Part shown: positions 54,768 through 63,800 of the stretch, piece after piece
How the letters are laid out: each line of letters opens with the position of its first letter
How positions within the stretch are numbered: position 1 is the first letter of the stretch
From: Flavobacterium macacae
Lineage (GTDB): Bacteria; Bacteroidota; Bacteroidia; Flavobacteriales; Flavobacteriaceae
DNA: 64,000 bases
Direction: 5' to 3'
NCBI RefSeq assembly: GCF_003865365.1
Contig: NZ_RQVR01000006.1
Coordinates: forward strand, 112,745 to 176,744
The notes under the pieces: generated by a model
Database searches by the model: none
Told to the model about the DNA's origin: nothing
What the model saw: only the letters and a program-made list of their open reading frames with translations
Position numbers and translations under genes: made by a program

Positions 54768-55217
54768 ATGAATTTAGAAAAAATATTAGCCATTTCAGGC
54801 AAGCCAGGTTTATACGCATTGAAACTACAAACTCGTACAGGTTTTGTTGCTGAATCGATGATTGACGGTAAAAAAATTACTGTGGGTTTAAGAAGCAACG
54901 TGAGCTTGCTTTCTGAAATTTCAATTTACACTATTGAAAAAGAAAAACCGTTAGCGGAAGTAATGAGAGCGATTGCGACAAAAGAAGATAACGGACCAGC
55001 GCCTTCTCATAAAGAAGACAACGCCACTTTGGTAACTTATTTTAAAGAAATTCTTCCTAATTATGATGAGGATAGAGTATATGTTTCTGACATCAAAAAG
55101 GTACTAAATTGGTACAATATGCTTCAAGCAAGAGGTTTGGTTTCAAAAGAAGCGCCAGTTGCAAAAGCAAAAGAAGAAGTTGTTGCAGAAGAGATTACTG
55201 CAGAAGAAGCAAAATAA
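54768..55217 (+). CDS. DUF5606-domain protein
   Basis: 149 residues starting MNLEKILAISGKPGLYALKLQ, the pattern of the DUF5606 family, which in Bacteroidota is regularly placed after def. The first 75 residues look like a small beta-barrel; the middle (YFKEILPNYDEDRVYVSDIKKVLNWYNML) is helical; the tail is a low-complexity Ala/Glu/Lys run. Function unknown; the linkage suggests translation or cell growth. Confidence 0.85.
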   Translation: MNLEKILAISGKPGLYALKLQTRTGFVAESMIDGKKITVGLRSNVSLLSEISIYTIEKEKPLAEVMRAIATKEDNGPAPSHKEDNATLVTYFKEILPNYDEDRVYVSDIKKVLNWYNMLQARGLVSKEAPVAKAKEEVVAEEITAEEAK

Positions 55218-55231
55218 TTCTTTTAATGATA

Positions 55232-55270
55232 TAAAAAAGCCTCGTTTTTTAGTAAGCGAGGCTTTTTTTT
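55232..55270 (+). terminator. Terminator between DUF5606 and PhnB-like genes (bidirectional)
   Basis: AAAAAAGCCTCG and CGAGGCTTTTTT form 12 pairs around a 12-base loop. T-runs occur on both strands and the genes converge here. Confidence 0.85.
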
Positions 55271-55274
55271 TGAC

Positions 55275-55700
55275 TTATTGTTCATAATCATAATTGACCA
55301 TCCAGTGAATGCCAAATTTATCGGTAAACATCCCGAAGTAAGCGCCCCAAAACGTTTTGTCTAAAGGCATTGTTACATTTCCGCCAGCGGAAAGTCCGTT
55401 AAAAAGTTTTGTCGCCTCTTCTTCGCTGTCGGTGTTTATTGAGACTGCAAAATTGCTTCCGGCTTGAACTTTAAAACCAAAAGATTCGTGCATATCGCTT
55501 CCCATCAAAATAGTTTCTGAACTAATCGGCAACGAAACGTGCATAATCATATTCGCAACATCATCCGCAAGCGGTTGCTCAGAAGGCATGTCTTTAAATT
55601 TTCCGATGTGAGCAAATTCGCCACCAAAAACCGTTTTATAAAAATTGAACGCTTCTTCGCAAGTACCGTTAAAGATAAGATAAGGATTAACTTGTGCCAT
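55275..55700 (-). CDS. VOC-family protein, PhnB-like
   Basis: 141 residues. Pattern of the PhnB/3-demethylubiquinone-like VOC group: NPYLIFNGTCEEAFNFYKTVFGGE, MIMHVSLPI, ILMGSD, and the C-terminal WGAYFGMFTDKFGIHWMVNY. Members bind metal ions or hydrophobic ligands; the reaction is unknown. It precedes no obvious partner; the DUF6265 lipoprotein gene lies 29 bases upstream on the same strand. Confidence 0.85.
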   Translation of the reverse strand: MAQVNPYLIFNGTCEEAFNFYKTVFGGEFAHIGKFKDMPSEQPLADDVANMIMHVSLPISSETILMGSDMHESFGFKVQAGSNFAVSINTDSEEEATKLFNGLSAGGNVTMPLDKTFWGAYFGMFTDKFGIHWMVNYDYEQ

Positions 55701-55729
55701 ATTTGTTTTGTTTTTTGTTTGCGATAAAT

Positions 55730-56245
55730 CTACTGAACTTTTTTCATTTTGAAAGTTTCCGACTTTTCTTTTCCGTCTTTTATACCAAAAATGTTAGCGA
55801 CTAAACTATCATTTCCCACTTTGTTATAGACAATTTTATTAGGATAGTCATGTGACGGATTTTCCCAAACCATTTCTTTCTCTGAAGAACTTGTCAATTT
55901 AAAAGGAACCGGTTTTTCGTCATTTTGTTTTGCAACTCTAGCTTCATAAATAAAATCAGTGCCGCGTTGCATCAATGCCACTTTTTCTCCAAAAACGGTA
56001 TCTTTTTCAATTACAAAATAACTTTCTCCCTGAAAAGTAGAATCATTTGCTTTGGTCCAAAATTCAGAAAAATTTCCTTCAGCAGAATTATTTTCCCAGC
56101 GTCCAATAAGCCAATTTGCATTTTCAACAGCGTCATACTTTTTAGCTGTGATTTCCATCGGTGGCAATTTTGAATCGTGTGCTTCCTTGCAAGACATTAC
56201 AGAAATTAAAATACAAGTAGTCAGATAAGTAAGCGTTTTTTTCAT
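55730..56245 (-). CDS. DUF6265-like lipoprotein
   Basis: 171 residues. Lipoprotein signal ending at Cys19 (LISVMSC). The NANWLIGRWENNSAEGNFSEFWTK stretch and the VWENPSHDYPNKIVY stretch fit the DUF6265 pattern, a small beta-sandwich-like domain. Function unknown. It is just upstream of the PhnB-like gene and divergent from prfA. Confidence 0.75.
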   Translation of the reverse strand: MKKTLTYLTTCILISVMSCKEAHDSKLPPMEITAKKYDAVENANWLIGRWENNSAEGNFSEFWTKANDSTFQGESYFVIEKDTVFGEKVALMQRGTDFIYEARVAKQNDEKPVPFKLTSSSEKEMVWENPSHDYPNKIVYNKVGNDSLVANIFGIKDGKEKSETFKMKKVQ

Positions 56246-56327
56246 AAATAAAAGTTAAGTAATTCGAACTACGAATTTAGCATTTTCCAATTCAAAAAAG
56301 GCGCATTTAAAATCAAAAACTTTTTCG

Positions 56328-56335
56328 TAAATTTG
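56328..56335 (+). promoter_or_regulatory. Promoter -7 box (TAAATTTG) for prfA
   Basis: TAAATTTG fits the Bacteroidota -7 box and lies 24 bases before the prfA ATG. It overlaps the TTG at 56333, which therefore is not the start codon. Confidence 0.55.
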
Positions 56336-56359
56336 CACTCCAAACAACGAAAGAAAAAG

Positions 56360-57436
56360 ATGTTAGATAGATTGCAGATAGTAAAACAGCGTTTCGACGA
56401 GATTTCAGACTTGATCATCCAGCCAGATGTGATTGCTGATCAGAAACGTTATGTTCAGTTGAATAAAGAATACAAAGACTTGAAAGCGTTGGCTGAAAAG
56501 CGTGACGAATATGTGACTATAATGGGGAATATCGAGGAAGCAAATGAAATTATTGCTGACGGAAGCGACCCAGAAATGACCGAAATGGCCAAAATGCAGT
56601 TGGAAGAAGCCAAAGACAGATTGCCAGAATTGGAAGAAGAAATCAAGTTTATGTTGATTCCAAAAGATGCGGAAGACGCTAAAAACGTAATGGTCGAAGT
56701 TCGTGCCGGAACCGGTGGCGACGAAGCCAGTATTTTTGCAGGAGATTTGTTCAGAATGTACACCAAATATTGCGAAAGCAAAGGCTGGAAAACGTCAGTT
56801 GTCGATATGAACGAAGGAACTTCAGGCGGTTTCAAAGAGGTTATTTTTGAAGTTACAGGCGAAGACGTTTACGGAACTTTGAAGTTTGAAGCTGGCGTTC
56901 ACCGCGTACAGCGTGTTCCTCAAACCGAGACTCAAGGTCGCGTTCACACGTCTGCGGCCACGGTTATGGTTTTGCCAGAAGCGGAAGAGTTTGACGTTCA
57001 GATCGATATGAACGACGTTCGTGTTGATTTTTTCTGTTCTTCAGGTCCTGGAGGTCAGTCGGTTAACACCACAAAATCAGCCGTTCGTTTGACGCACATC
57101 CCAACAGGTTTGGTGGCGCAATGTCAAGACCAGAAATCACAGCACAAAAATAAAGACAAAGCTTTTGGCGTTTTGCGTTCTCGTTTGTATGAGCAAGAAT
57201 TGGCGAAAAAACAAGCGGAAGACGCTACAAAACGTACGTCTCAAGTAAGTTCTGGTGACCGTTCTGCAAAAATCCGTACCTATAACTATTCTCAAGGTCG
57301 TGTAACCGATCACAGAATCGGGATGGATATTTTTGATATGGATGGCGTGATGAACGGAAAAATCCAGAAATTAATCGACGAATTGCAATTGGTTAATAAT
57401 ATGGAGAAATTAAAAGAAGCAAGCGAAGTTTTCTAA
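56360..57436 (+). CDS. prfA: Peptide chain release factor 1
   Basis: 358 residues from ATG 56360 (a longer frame from TTG 56333 overlaps the promoter box). RF1 recognises UAA and UAG and triggers release. The GGQ motif is seen in [19 protein letters not shown], and the tripeptide PAT-type recognition region lies in the [18 protein letters not shown] stretch. Full length. Terminator follows. Confidence 0.96.
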   Translation: MLDRLQIVKQRFDEISDLIIQPDVIADQKRYVQLNKEYKDLKALAEKRDEYVTIMGNIEEANEIIADGSDPEMTEMAKMQLEEAKDRLPELEEEIKFMLIPKDAEDAKNVMVEVRAGTGGDEASIFAGDLFRMYTKYCESKGWKTSVVDMNEGTSGGFKEVIFEVTGEDVYGTLKFEAGVHRVQRVPQTETQGRVHTSAATVMVLPEAEEFDVQIDMNDVRVDFFCSSGPGGQSVNTTKSAVRLTHIPTGLVAQCQDQKSQHKNKDKAFGVLRSRLYEQELAKKQAEDATKRTSQVSSGDRSAKIRTYNYSQGRVTDHRIGMDIFDMDGVMNGKIQKLIDELQLVNNMEKLKEASEVF

Positions 57437-57468
57437 TTTAGAAAACAGAAAAAGATACAAGAAGAAAG

Positions 57469-57498
57469 ATGCCAGACAATTAGTTTGGCATTTTTTTT
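57469..57498 (+). terminator. Terminator after prfA
   Basis: ATGCCAGAC and GTTTGGCAT pair (one G-T) around AATTA and run into nine T. Confidence 0.85.
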
Positions 57499-57540
57499 TA
57501 TCAGAAGCGAATCGCCGTTTCATTTTCAGGAAAGGCAATT

Positions 57541-57635
57541 CCCGCTTTCCGTTACAATCTTTTTCATTTTTAACCTGAAATAAATTCAGGTTCCAGAAAA
57601 AATGGAAAAGGATTTCCCCTGCAATCGGGGCTATT
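57541..57635 (-). repeat. Dispersed intergenic hairpin element, copy C
   Basis: On the minus strand it reads AATAGCCCCGATTGCAGGGG, AAATCC, an inner hairpin, then AAGATTGTAACGGAAAGCGG. The inner hairpin AACCTGAA-ATAAA-TTCAGGTT is perfect, with a further stem of Ts and As around it. This copy has the most complete outer motifs. Confidence 0.75.
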
Positions 57636-57693
57636 TGAGAAACTTTCCGCATTTCTGGAAACAATAGAAGCATTGAGTAAAAATAAAATAGTT

Positions 57694-57751
57694 CGCAAAG
57701 TTGCCAAGTTCACAATTTAGACATACCGATTTGCGTCTTAGCGACTTTGCG
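57694..57751. repeat. Inverted repeat before pyrF
   Basis: CGCAAAGTTGCCAAG (57694-57708) and CTTAGCGACTTTGCG (57737-57751) pair at 13 of 15 positions plus one G-T, with a 28-base loop. It lies in the gap before pyrF and has no T-run, so it is not a terminator. Confidence 0.55.
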
Positions 57752-57835
57752 GGCAAAAAAAACAATTTCTTAAAACCTTATTTTTTTCCGAACTTTGCAA
57801 TTCAACTAACTACAATATAAACCTTTTGCCAAACG

Positions 57836-58648
57836 ATGACTTCACAACAGCTCACACAAGAAATTAAAAACAAAAAATCCTTCCTTTGCATCGGATTGGA
57901 TGTCGATTTAAATAAAATTCCGCAACATCTTCTTGTCACAGAAGATCCTATTTTTGAATTCAATAAAGCAATAATTGACGCCACGCACGATTTGGCCGTT
58001 GCTTACAAACCCAACACCGCTTTCTACGAAGCTTACGGTATAAAAGGCTGGATTTCATTAGAAAAAACAATCAACTATTTAAACCAGAAACATCCAGAAA
58101 TTTTTACAATCGCAGATGCAAAACGGGGCGATATCGGCAATACTTCTTCCATGTATGCCAAAGCGTTTTTAGAAGATTTAGCGTTTGATTCCGTGACTGT
58201 CGCTCCTTATATGGGGAAAGATTCTGTCGAGCCATTTTTAGCTGTAAAAGACAAATTCACGATACTTTTAGCATTGACTTCCAACGAAGGTGCTTTTGAT
58301 TTCCAGACCAAATCGGTTGAGGGAAAAGAATTGTACAAACAAGTGATTGAAACTTCAAGAACTTGGAAAAATGCTGAAAACCTGATGTATGTTGTTGGCG
58401 CTACAAAAGCAGAATATTTTACTGAAATCAGGAAAATTATTCCCGATAGTTTTTTATTAGTTCCTGGAGTTGGAGCGCAAGGGGGAAGTCTTTCTGAAGT
58501 TTGCAAATATGGAATTTCAGAAAACATTGGTTTGCTAATCAATTCTTCAAGAGGAATTATTTATGCTTCAGCAGAAAATGATTTTGCAGAAAAAGCAAGA
58601 GAAGAAGCAATGAAAATCCAAAAAGAAATGGCTTCAATTTTAAACTAA
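57836..58648 (+). CDS. pyrF: Orotidine 5'-phosphate decarboxylase (type 2)
   Basis: 270 residues, typical of the longer type 2 PyrF. It decarboxylates OMP to UMP in pyrimidine synthesis. The catalytic Lys-Asp set is in [31 protein letters not shown] opens the barrel and [11 protein letters not shown] binds phosphate. A BtuF-like gene follows after 84 bases. Confidence 0.95.
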   Translation: MTSQQLTQEIKNKKSFLCIGLDVDLNKIPQHLLVTEDPIFEFNKAIIDATHDLAVAYKPNTAFYEAYGIKGWISLEKTINYLNQKHPEIFTIADAKRGDIGNTSSMYAKAFLEDLAFDSVTVAPYMGKDSVEPFLAVKDKFTILLALTSNEGAFDFQTKSVEGKELYKQVIETSRTWKNAENLMYVVGATKAEYFTEIRKIIPDSFLLVPGVGAQGGSLSEVCKYGISENIGLLINSSRGIIYASAENDFAEKAREEAMKIQKEMASILN

Positions 58649-58732
58649 AACAAACACAGATTTCACTAAAATTTTTATTGGTATACTCTGAAATTCGTGA
58701 ATTTGTTGCAAAAAATATCCGAGAAATAAGCT

Positions 58733-59554
58733 ATGAAAACTTTCCAAGACCAAATAGGTACCACGTTAACTTTTGAAAATACGCCAAAAAGAATCATTTC
58801 TTTGGTTCCATCGCAAACCGAATTGCTTTATGAATTAGGTCTGGAAGAAAACATCATCGGAATCACGAAATTCTGCGTACATCCGTATCACTTAAAGCAG
58901 ACGAAGAAAATAATTGGAGGCACAAAAAAAGTACATTACGAAAAGATAAAACTGCTTCAACCGGATATTATCATCGCGAATAAAGAAGAAAATACCTTAG
59001 AAATTGTAGAAGAACTTCGAAAAATTGCGCCGGTTTGGGTGACGAATGTGATTACGATTGAAGACAATTTCCAGATGATTTCTGATTTCGGAAAATTGTT
59101 CAATTGCAGAACAGAAGCTCTAAAAATTTCAGATAAGATTAAAAATGCGCAACAAGATTTTCTTGAATTTATGAAGGACAAGCCTTCTCGAAAAGTGGCT
59201 TATTTCATCTGGAAAGATCCATTTATGGTGGCTGGATCTGATAATTATATCAATGAAATTTTAAAGCTGAACAACTTCCAAAATATTTATGACAATCCTG
59301 AAAAATTTTCTGGGCGTTATCCTGAAATAATTATTCAAAAAATAAGAATACAAGGCGATCCAGAAATTGTATTTTTATCTTCAGAACCGTTTCCGTTTAA
59401 AGACGAACATGCTTTTGAAATCGGGAGATTTACGCATCACGCCAAAACAATTTTTGTCGATGGCGAAATGTTTTCTTGGTATGGAAGTCGATTATTGAAG
59501 GCTTTCGACTATTTTAAAACCATTCACAATCGCATAAAAAGCTTCGATAATTAG
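58733..59554 (+). CDS. BtuF-like ABC-type substrate-binding protein (cytoplasmic form)
   Basis: 273 residues. The N-terminal PKRIISLVPSQTELLYELGLEENIIGIT and the KLLQPDIIIANKEEN stretch fit the helical-backbone metal/B12 receptor fold used by BtuF and FecB-type proteins. No signal peptide or lipobox is visible, so it may be cytoplasmic or wrongly started. The DPFMVAGSDNYINEIL segment fits the second lobe. No permease or ATPase for it is in the window. Substrate unproven. Confidence 0.75.
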   Translation: MKTFQDQIGTTLTFENTPKRIISLVPSQTELLYELGLEENIIGITKFCVHPYHLKQTKKIIGGTKKVHYEKIKLLQPDIIIANKEENTLEIVEELRKIAPVWVTNVITIEDNFQMISDFGKLFNCRTEALKISDKIKNAQQDFLEFMKDKPSRKVAYFIWKDPFMVAGSDNYINEILKLNNFQNIYDNPEKFSGRYPEIIIQKIRIQGDPEIVFLSSEPFPFKDEHAFEIGRFTHHAKTIFVDGEMFSWYGSRLLKAFDYFKTIHNRIKSFDN

Positions 59555-59583
59555 AAGTTTAAAATTCAATTTATACCAAATAA

Positions 59584-59622
59584 AAAAGCCAGTACTTCAA
59601 AAAAGCGCTGGCATTTTTTTTC
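59584..59622 (+). terminator. Terminator after the BtuF-like gene
   Basis: GCCAGTACTT and AAGCGCTGGC pair imperfectly (one mismatch, one G-T) around a short A-rich loop and are followed by a long T-run. Confidence 0.7.
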
Positions 59623-59750
59623 TAACTAACCCTAACCAAATGAGAAAACCATTAATCTCTTTGCAAAGGTCAGAATTTTTTTTGAATTGATATGTTAAGG
59701 CAATGTTATTTCTATCTATTTGATAATTAAAAATTTAACTATCTACTGAA

Positions 59751-60461
59751 TTACTTCTTGTCTTGCATGGCAAAGACTCTTTTTAACAAATCAGAGGTTC
59801 TTGCGGCCATATTTGTTCTGATATCTTTTTCCTCTACGGCAATCATTTTAAAAACGCCTTCCATCGCTTTGTCAGTTACATAATCAGTCAAATCTGGATT
59901 GACATCAGTAGTTAACGGGACCGCATTATATTTAGTGATGATGTTGGCCCAAACTTTGTCTGCACCCACCTTTCCTAAAGAATTTTTTACAACAGGGCTA
60001 AATTTAGAATATAAAGCCGTTTTGGTTGAATTTTGCAGATAAGTTGTGGCTGCATTTTCGGTACCAAGCAAAATATTTTTAGCATCTGTAAAAGTCATAT
60101 TCTTTACAGCGGCAATAAATATTGGAGTTGCTTCTTTTACTGCATCTTCTGCCGCGCGATTTAACACTTTTAGACCTTCGTCAGCCAAACTCGACAAGCC
60201 GATATTTCTCAAGGTTTTATCTACTTTCTGCAATTCTGCCGGAAGCAAAATTTTAACCGCTTGGTTTTTAAAAAATCCGTCACTTGCGGTTAACTTGGTC
60301 ACTTCTTTGGTGATGCCGTTATTCAATGCTTCTTTTAATCCGTTGGCAATATCTGGATTTCCTAATGTGGTTCCGATATTAGGATATTGACTCGCTACCT
60401 GCTGCAATTCGGCACATCCAAAAAGCGAAAAAACGGTGAATAATATTAAAACTTTTTTCAT
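59751..60461 (-). CDS. DUF4197-domain lipoprotein
   Basis: 236 residues. Lipoprotein signal MKKVLILFTVFSLFGC with the lipobox Cys16. The helical mature part (GLKEALNNGITKEV, LLPAELQKVDKTLRNIGLSSLAD, MTFTDAKNILLGTENAATTYL) matches the DUF4197 pattern. Function unknown; members are periplasmic or outer-membrane lipoproteins. It is divergent from the adhesin gene. Confidence 0.85.
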   Translation of the reverse strand: MKKVLILFTVFSLFGCAELQQVASQYPNIGTTLGNPDIANGLKEALNNGITKEVTKLTASDGFFKNQAVKILLPAELQKVDKTLRNIGLSSLADEGLKVLNRAAEDAVKEATPIFIAAVKNMTFTDAKNILLGTENAATTYLQNSTKTALYSKFSPVVKNSLGKVGADKVWANIITKYNAVPLTTDVNPDLTDYVTDKAMEGVFKMIAVEEKDIRTNMAARTSDLLKRVFAMQDKK

Positions 60462-60629
60462 AAGACGATTTTTTTATTTTCAAATATACTATAATAATGT
60501 GTTTTTAAATTTAGAGCTCAGTAGTTTTTTAACAAACTTGAAACTCAAGTACCCTGATAGATAATTCTTTAGCCACAATTTTTAAGAGATAGAAATGTTA
60601 AAAAAGAAAAATATTTTTCAAATTGTGGA

Positions 60630-60650
60630 AAACAGTAAGATATACTGTTT
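60630..60650. repeat. Inverted repeat in the adhesin upstream region
   Basis: AAACAGTA-AGATA-TACTGTTT is a perfect eight-base inverted repeat 106 bases before the promoter of the adhesin gene. It has no T-run and could be an operator. The surrounding 380-base gap is AT-rich and holds no gene. Confidence 0.4.
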
Positions 60651-60734
60651 ATGTGTATCTATTTTTAAACCATAAAAAAATTCATAAAAAAATTATATAA
60701 TAATGTCTTAAAGAAAACAATAACAAGTAAAATA

Positions 60735-60763
60735 TTGTTAAACTAAATTTTATGTTAAATTTG
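60735..60763 (+). promoter_or_regulatory. Promoter for the giant adhesin gene (TTG-N18-TAAATTTG)
   Basis: TTG at 60735-60737 and TAAATTTG at 60756-60763, 18 bases apart, fit the Bacteroidota promoter, giving a leader of about 70 bases before the ATG at 60840. Confidence 0.65.
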
Positions 60764-60839
60764 ACATCTCAAAAGGAAATTTGTTTTTGATAAATTAAAA
60801 TTAAAATCAAAAAAATAAATAAAAACCATATAAAGCTGT

Positions 60840-63800
60840 ATGAAACAAAATTACATTATTGTCTTGTTATTGTGTGTTTTCAATTTTGCATTGGGTTCAG
60901 ATGTATCGCCGAATTTTGCTATATCGGCAACAATTTCGGGAGGAACTACTGTTTGCCAAAATTCATCAAGTGTCGTTACTTTTAATGGTAGTGGAGGAAC
61001 AGCGCCTTACACTTTTATATATAAAATAAACGGAGGTACAGATTTAAGTGTTAGTTCAACGGGTACAAATTCGGCAGTGACTGTACCTGTAAATTCATCT
61101 GTAGCAGGAGTTTTTAATTATACTTTGATTAGTGTTTCAGATAGTTCAGAGCCGATTGTTACAAACAATGAAGTATTGGGAAGTGTGAATTTTACGATAC
61201 TTGCACAAGCAAATGCCAACATAAACTCGTCTGCTGAATCAGGAATGTTTGGTGGTTTTCAAGTGTTTAAAATATGTAACAGTCAGCCATCACAATTTGA
61301 ATTTTATAATGCTTCAACAACCAATTCTACCAATCTTAATTATACGATTAGTTGGGGTGACGGTAGTCCGAATTTTACAGGAACAACTTGGAATACTTTA
61401 AGCCACACCTATCAAGTCGGGATTTGGGATTTGGTTTATACCATAACTTCTCAAAATGGCTGTAATGTTACAAAAACATATAAAATATTTGTTGGGAATA
61501 ATCCAGCTGTTGGTTTAGAAAATCCCGGAAATACGGATATTTGCATAAGTGCTCCCCTAACTTTTCCGATAACGGGAACGGATAACAATCCAGCAGGAAC
61601 CATTTATATTGTGTCTTTTAATGATGGTTCACCTAATGTTACATTCAATCATCCGCCACCGGCATCAGTTACGCATACTTTTTTAACTACTTCGTGTGGA
61701 ACTTCAAGTTTATCGGGTGCTACAACTTATCAAAATTCATTTTTTGCGAGTATTCAAGCCTCTAATCCTTGTGATCAATCCTCTGCATCTGTTGTTCCAA
61801 TTCGAGTATCAACTCCTCCAATTTCAAATTTTACAACTCCGCCAAATTCTGTTTGTTTAGCAACGCAAGTATGCTTGACAAGTACAATTTCGGGCGGTCA
61901 AACAGCGACTTCATCAGGTTGTTCATCTGCAAAAATGGTTTGGACTATTTCTCCAAGTACTGGGTTTACACTTGCAACTGGTTCTTTAGGGGATGATTTT
62001 GGAAGTACGAATTTTAATGCGTGGACTTCAGGTAGTGAAACTATTTGCCCAATATTTTCTGTCGGAGGAACATATATAATTACTTTAAAAACAAAAAATA
62101 AATGTGGAGATTTTGTTGACATAAAAACAAAAACCATCTGCGTACAACCACAAATTGCTCCTAATTTTACTTTAAGTACGGTTTCGGGTTGTAGTCCTTT
62201 AGCGGTAACAGCAACAAATACAACTAATTTAGAAAATTCATGTAACACGCAAAGTTACAATTGGATTGTAACTTATGCTTCTGCAAACTGCGGTACAACT
62301 TCTTATACTTATACAAATGGAACTTCTGCAACTTCTGCATCGCCGTCTTTTAATTTTACAGGAGCCGGAACATACACAATTTCACTTAAAACCACCAGTT
62401 CTTGTGGAACTTCAACTTCAGTAGTTCAAACAGTTATTGTTAAAAAACCACCAACAGTTTCTATTGCAACAATTACAAATGCTTGTGGAACCACTATTAT
62501 TACACCATCAGCATCAGTTGCTAATTGTACACCAACACCTGGTTTAGTAACTTATGCTTGGAGTTTTCCAGGAGGAAATCCCTCAACGGCAAACACTTTA
62601 AGTCCGGGAGTGATAAGTTATGCAAATCCAGGAGACTATACCGTTTCATTAATTGTAATCAATGAATGTGGGAATTCAAATACAGCCACGCAAACATTTA
62701 CTATAAATCCTACGCCAACCATTACAAATACAGATTTAACTCAATCGATTTGTTCAGGAACAGCAACTGTGCCAGTTACATTTGGCGCAAATCTGGCTGG
62801 AACTACATTTTCTTGGACTGCAACGGCAACTCTTGGAATTTCTGGTTTCACAGCTTCAGGAAATACAGCGACACTTCCTGCACAAACTCTTTCTACGACC
62901 AATGCCAATCCTGGAACGGTGACTTATGTTGTCACTCCTAAAAATGGAAATTGTATAGGTTTGCCTGTAAATTATATAGTAAATGTCATTCCTGCTCCGA
63001 TAATTTCTTCACAACCCTCATCAAGTACCGTGTGTTTAAATGGTGTTGCAACACCGCTAACGGTAGTTGTAAATGCAAGTTCAGGTGCACCGACATTTCA
63101 ATGGTATAGCAATAACTCCAACTCAACAACAGGGGGGACACTAATTCCAGATGCGACTTCGGCGACTTTCGTTCCGCCAACAGGTGTTACCGGAACGGTT
63201 TATTATTATTGTATTATTTCTTTATCTTCTACAGGTTGTTCAAACTTGACATCGAATATTGCTTCGGTTAAAGTTGTACCTCTTCCAAGTATTTCTGCAC
63301 AACCTTTGCCTTCACAAAATTTGTGTGCGGGTGTTGCGATTGCAAATCCATTAACGGTAAGTTATTCAAACGGAAATGGATCGGTAAACTATCAATGGTA
63401 TTCAAACACGACAAATGCAACTACCGGAGGAACTTTAATTGCAGGAGCAACTAATCAATCGTATTCTCCCGGAGTTTTTTCGATAGCTGGAAATTACTAT
63501 TACTACGTAACTATCAATTTTTCAGGAAATAACTGCGGAATTGTTACCAGCGAAACTGCTGTGATTAATGTATTCACTGATCCGACTTTGTCAACACAGC
63601 CCATCGCAGATCAGACTTTATGTCAGGGTGCTTCTCCAGAAATTTTAGAAATTGTTGCAACAGGTGGTATCGGAACATTTACATATCAATGGTATTTTAA
63701 TATGGCAAATACTACTTCGGGAACAGTAATTGCAGGCGCTACGAATGCCACATATACTCCTCCGACAAATACGGTAGGAACTAGATATTACTATTGTATT

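Noticed and set aside
61898..62248. 116-codon minus-strand frame and nearby frames at 62666 and 62986
   Set aside because: All lie inside the plus-strand adhesin frame, which is open from 60840 to the window end and shows signal peptide, PKD and Ig-like motifs.
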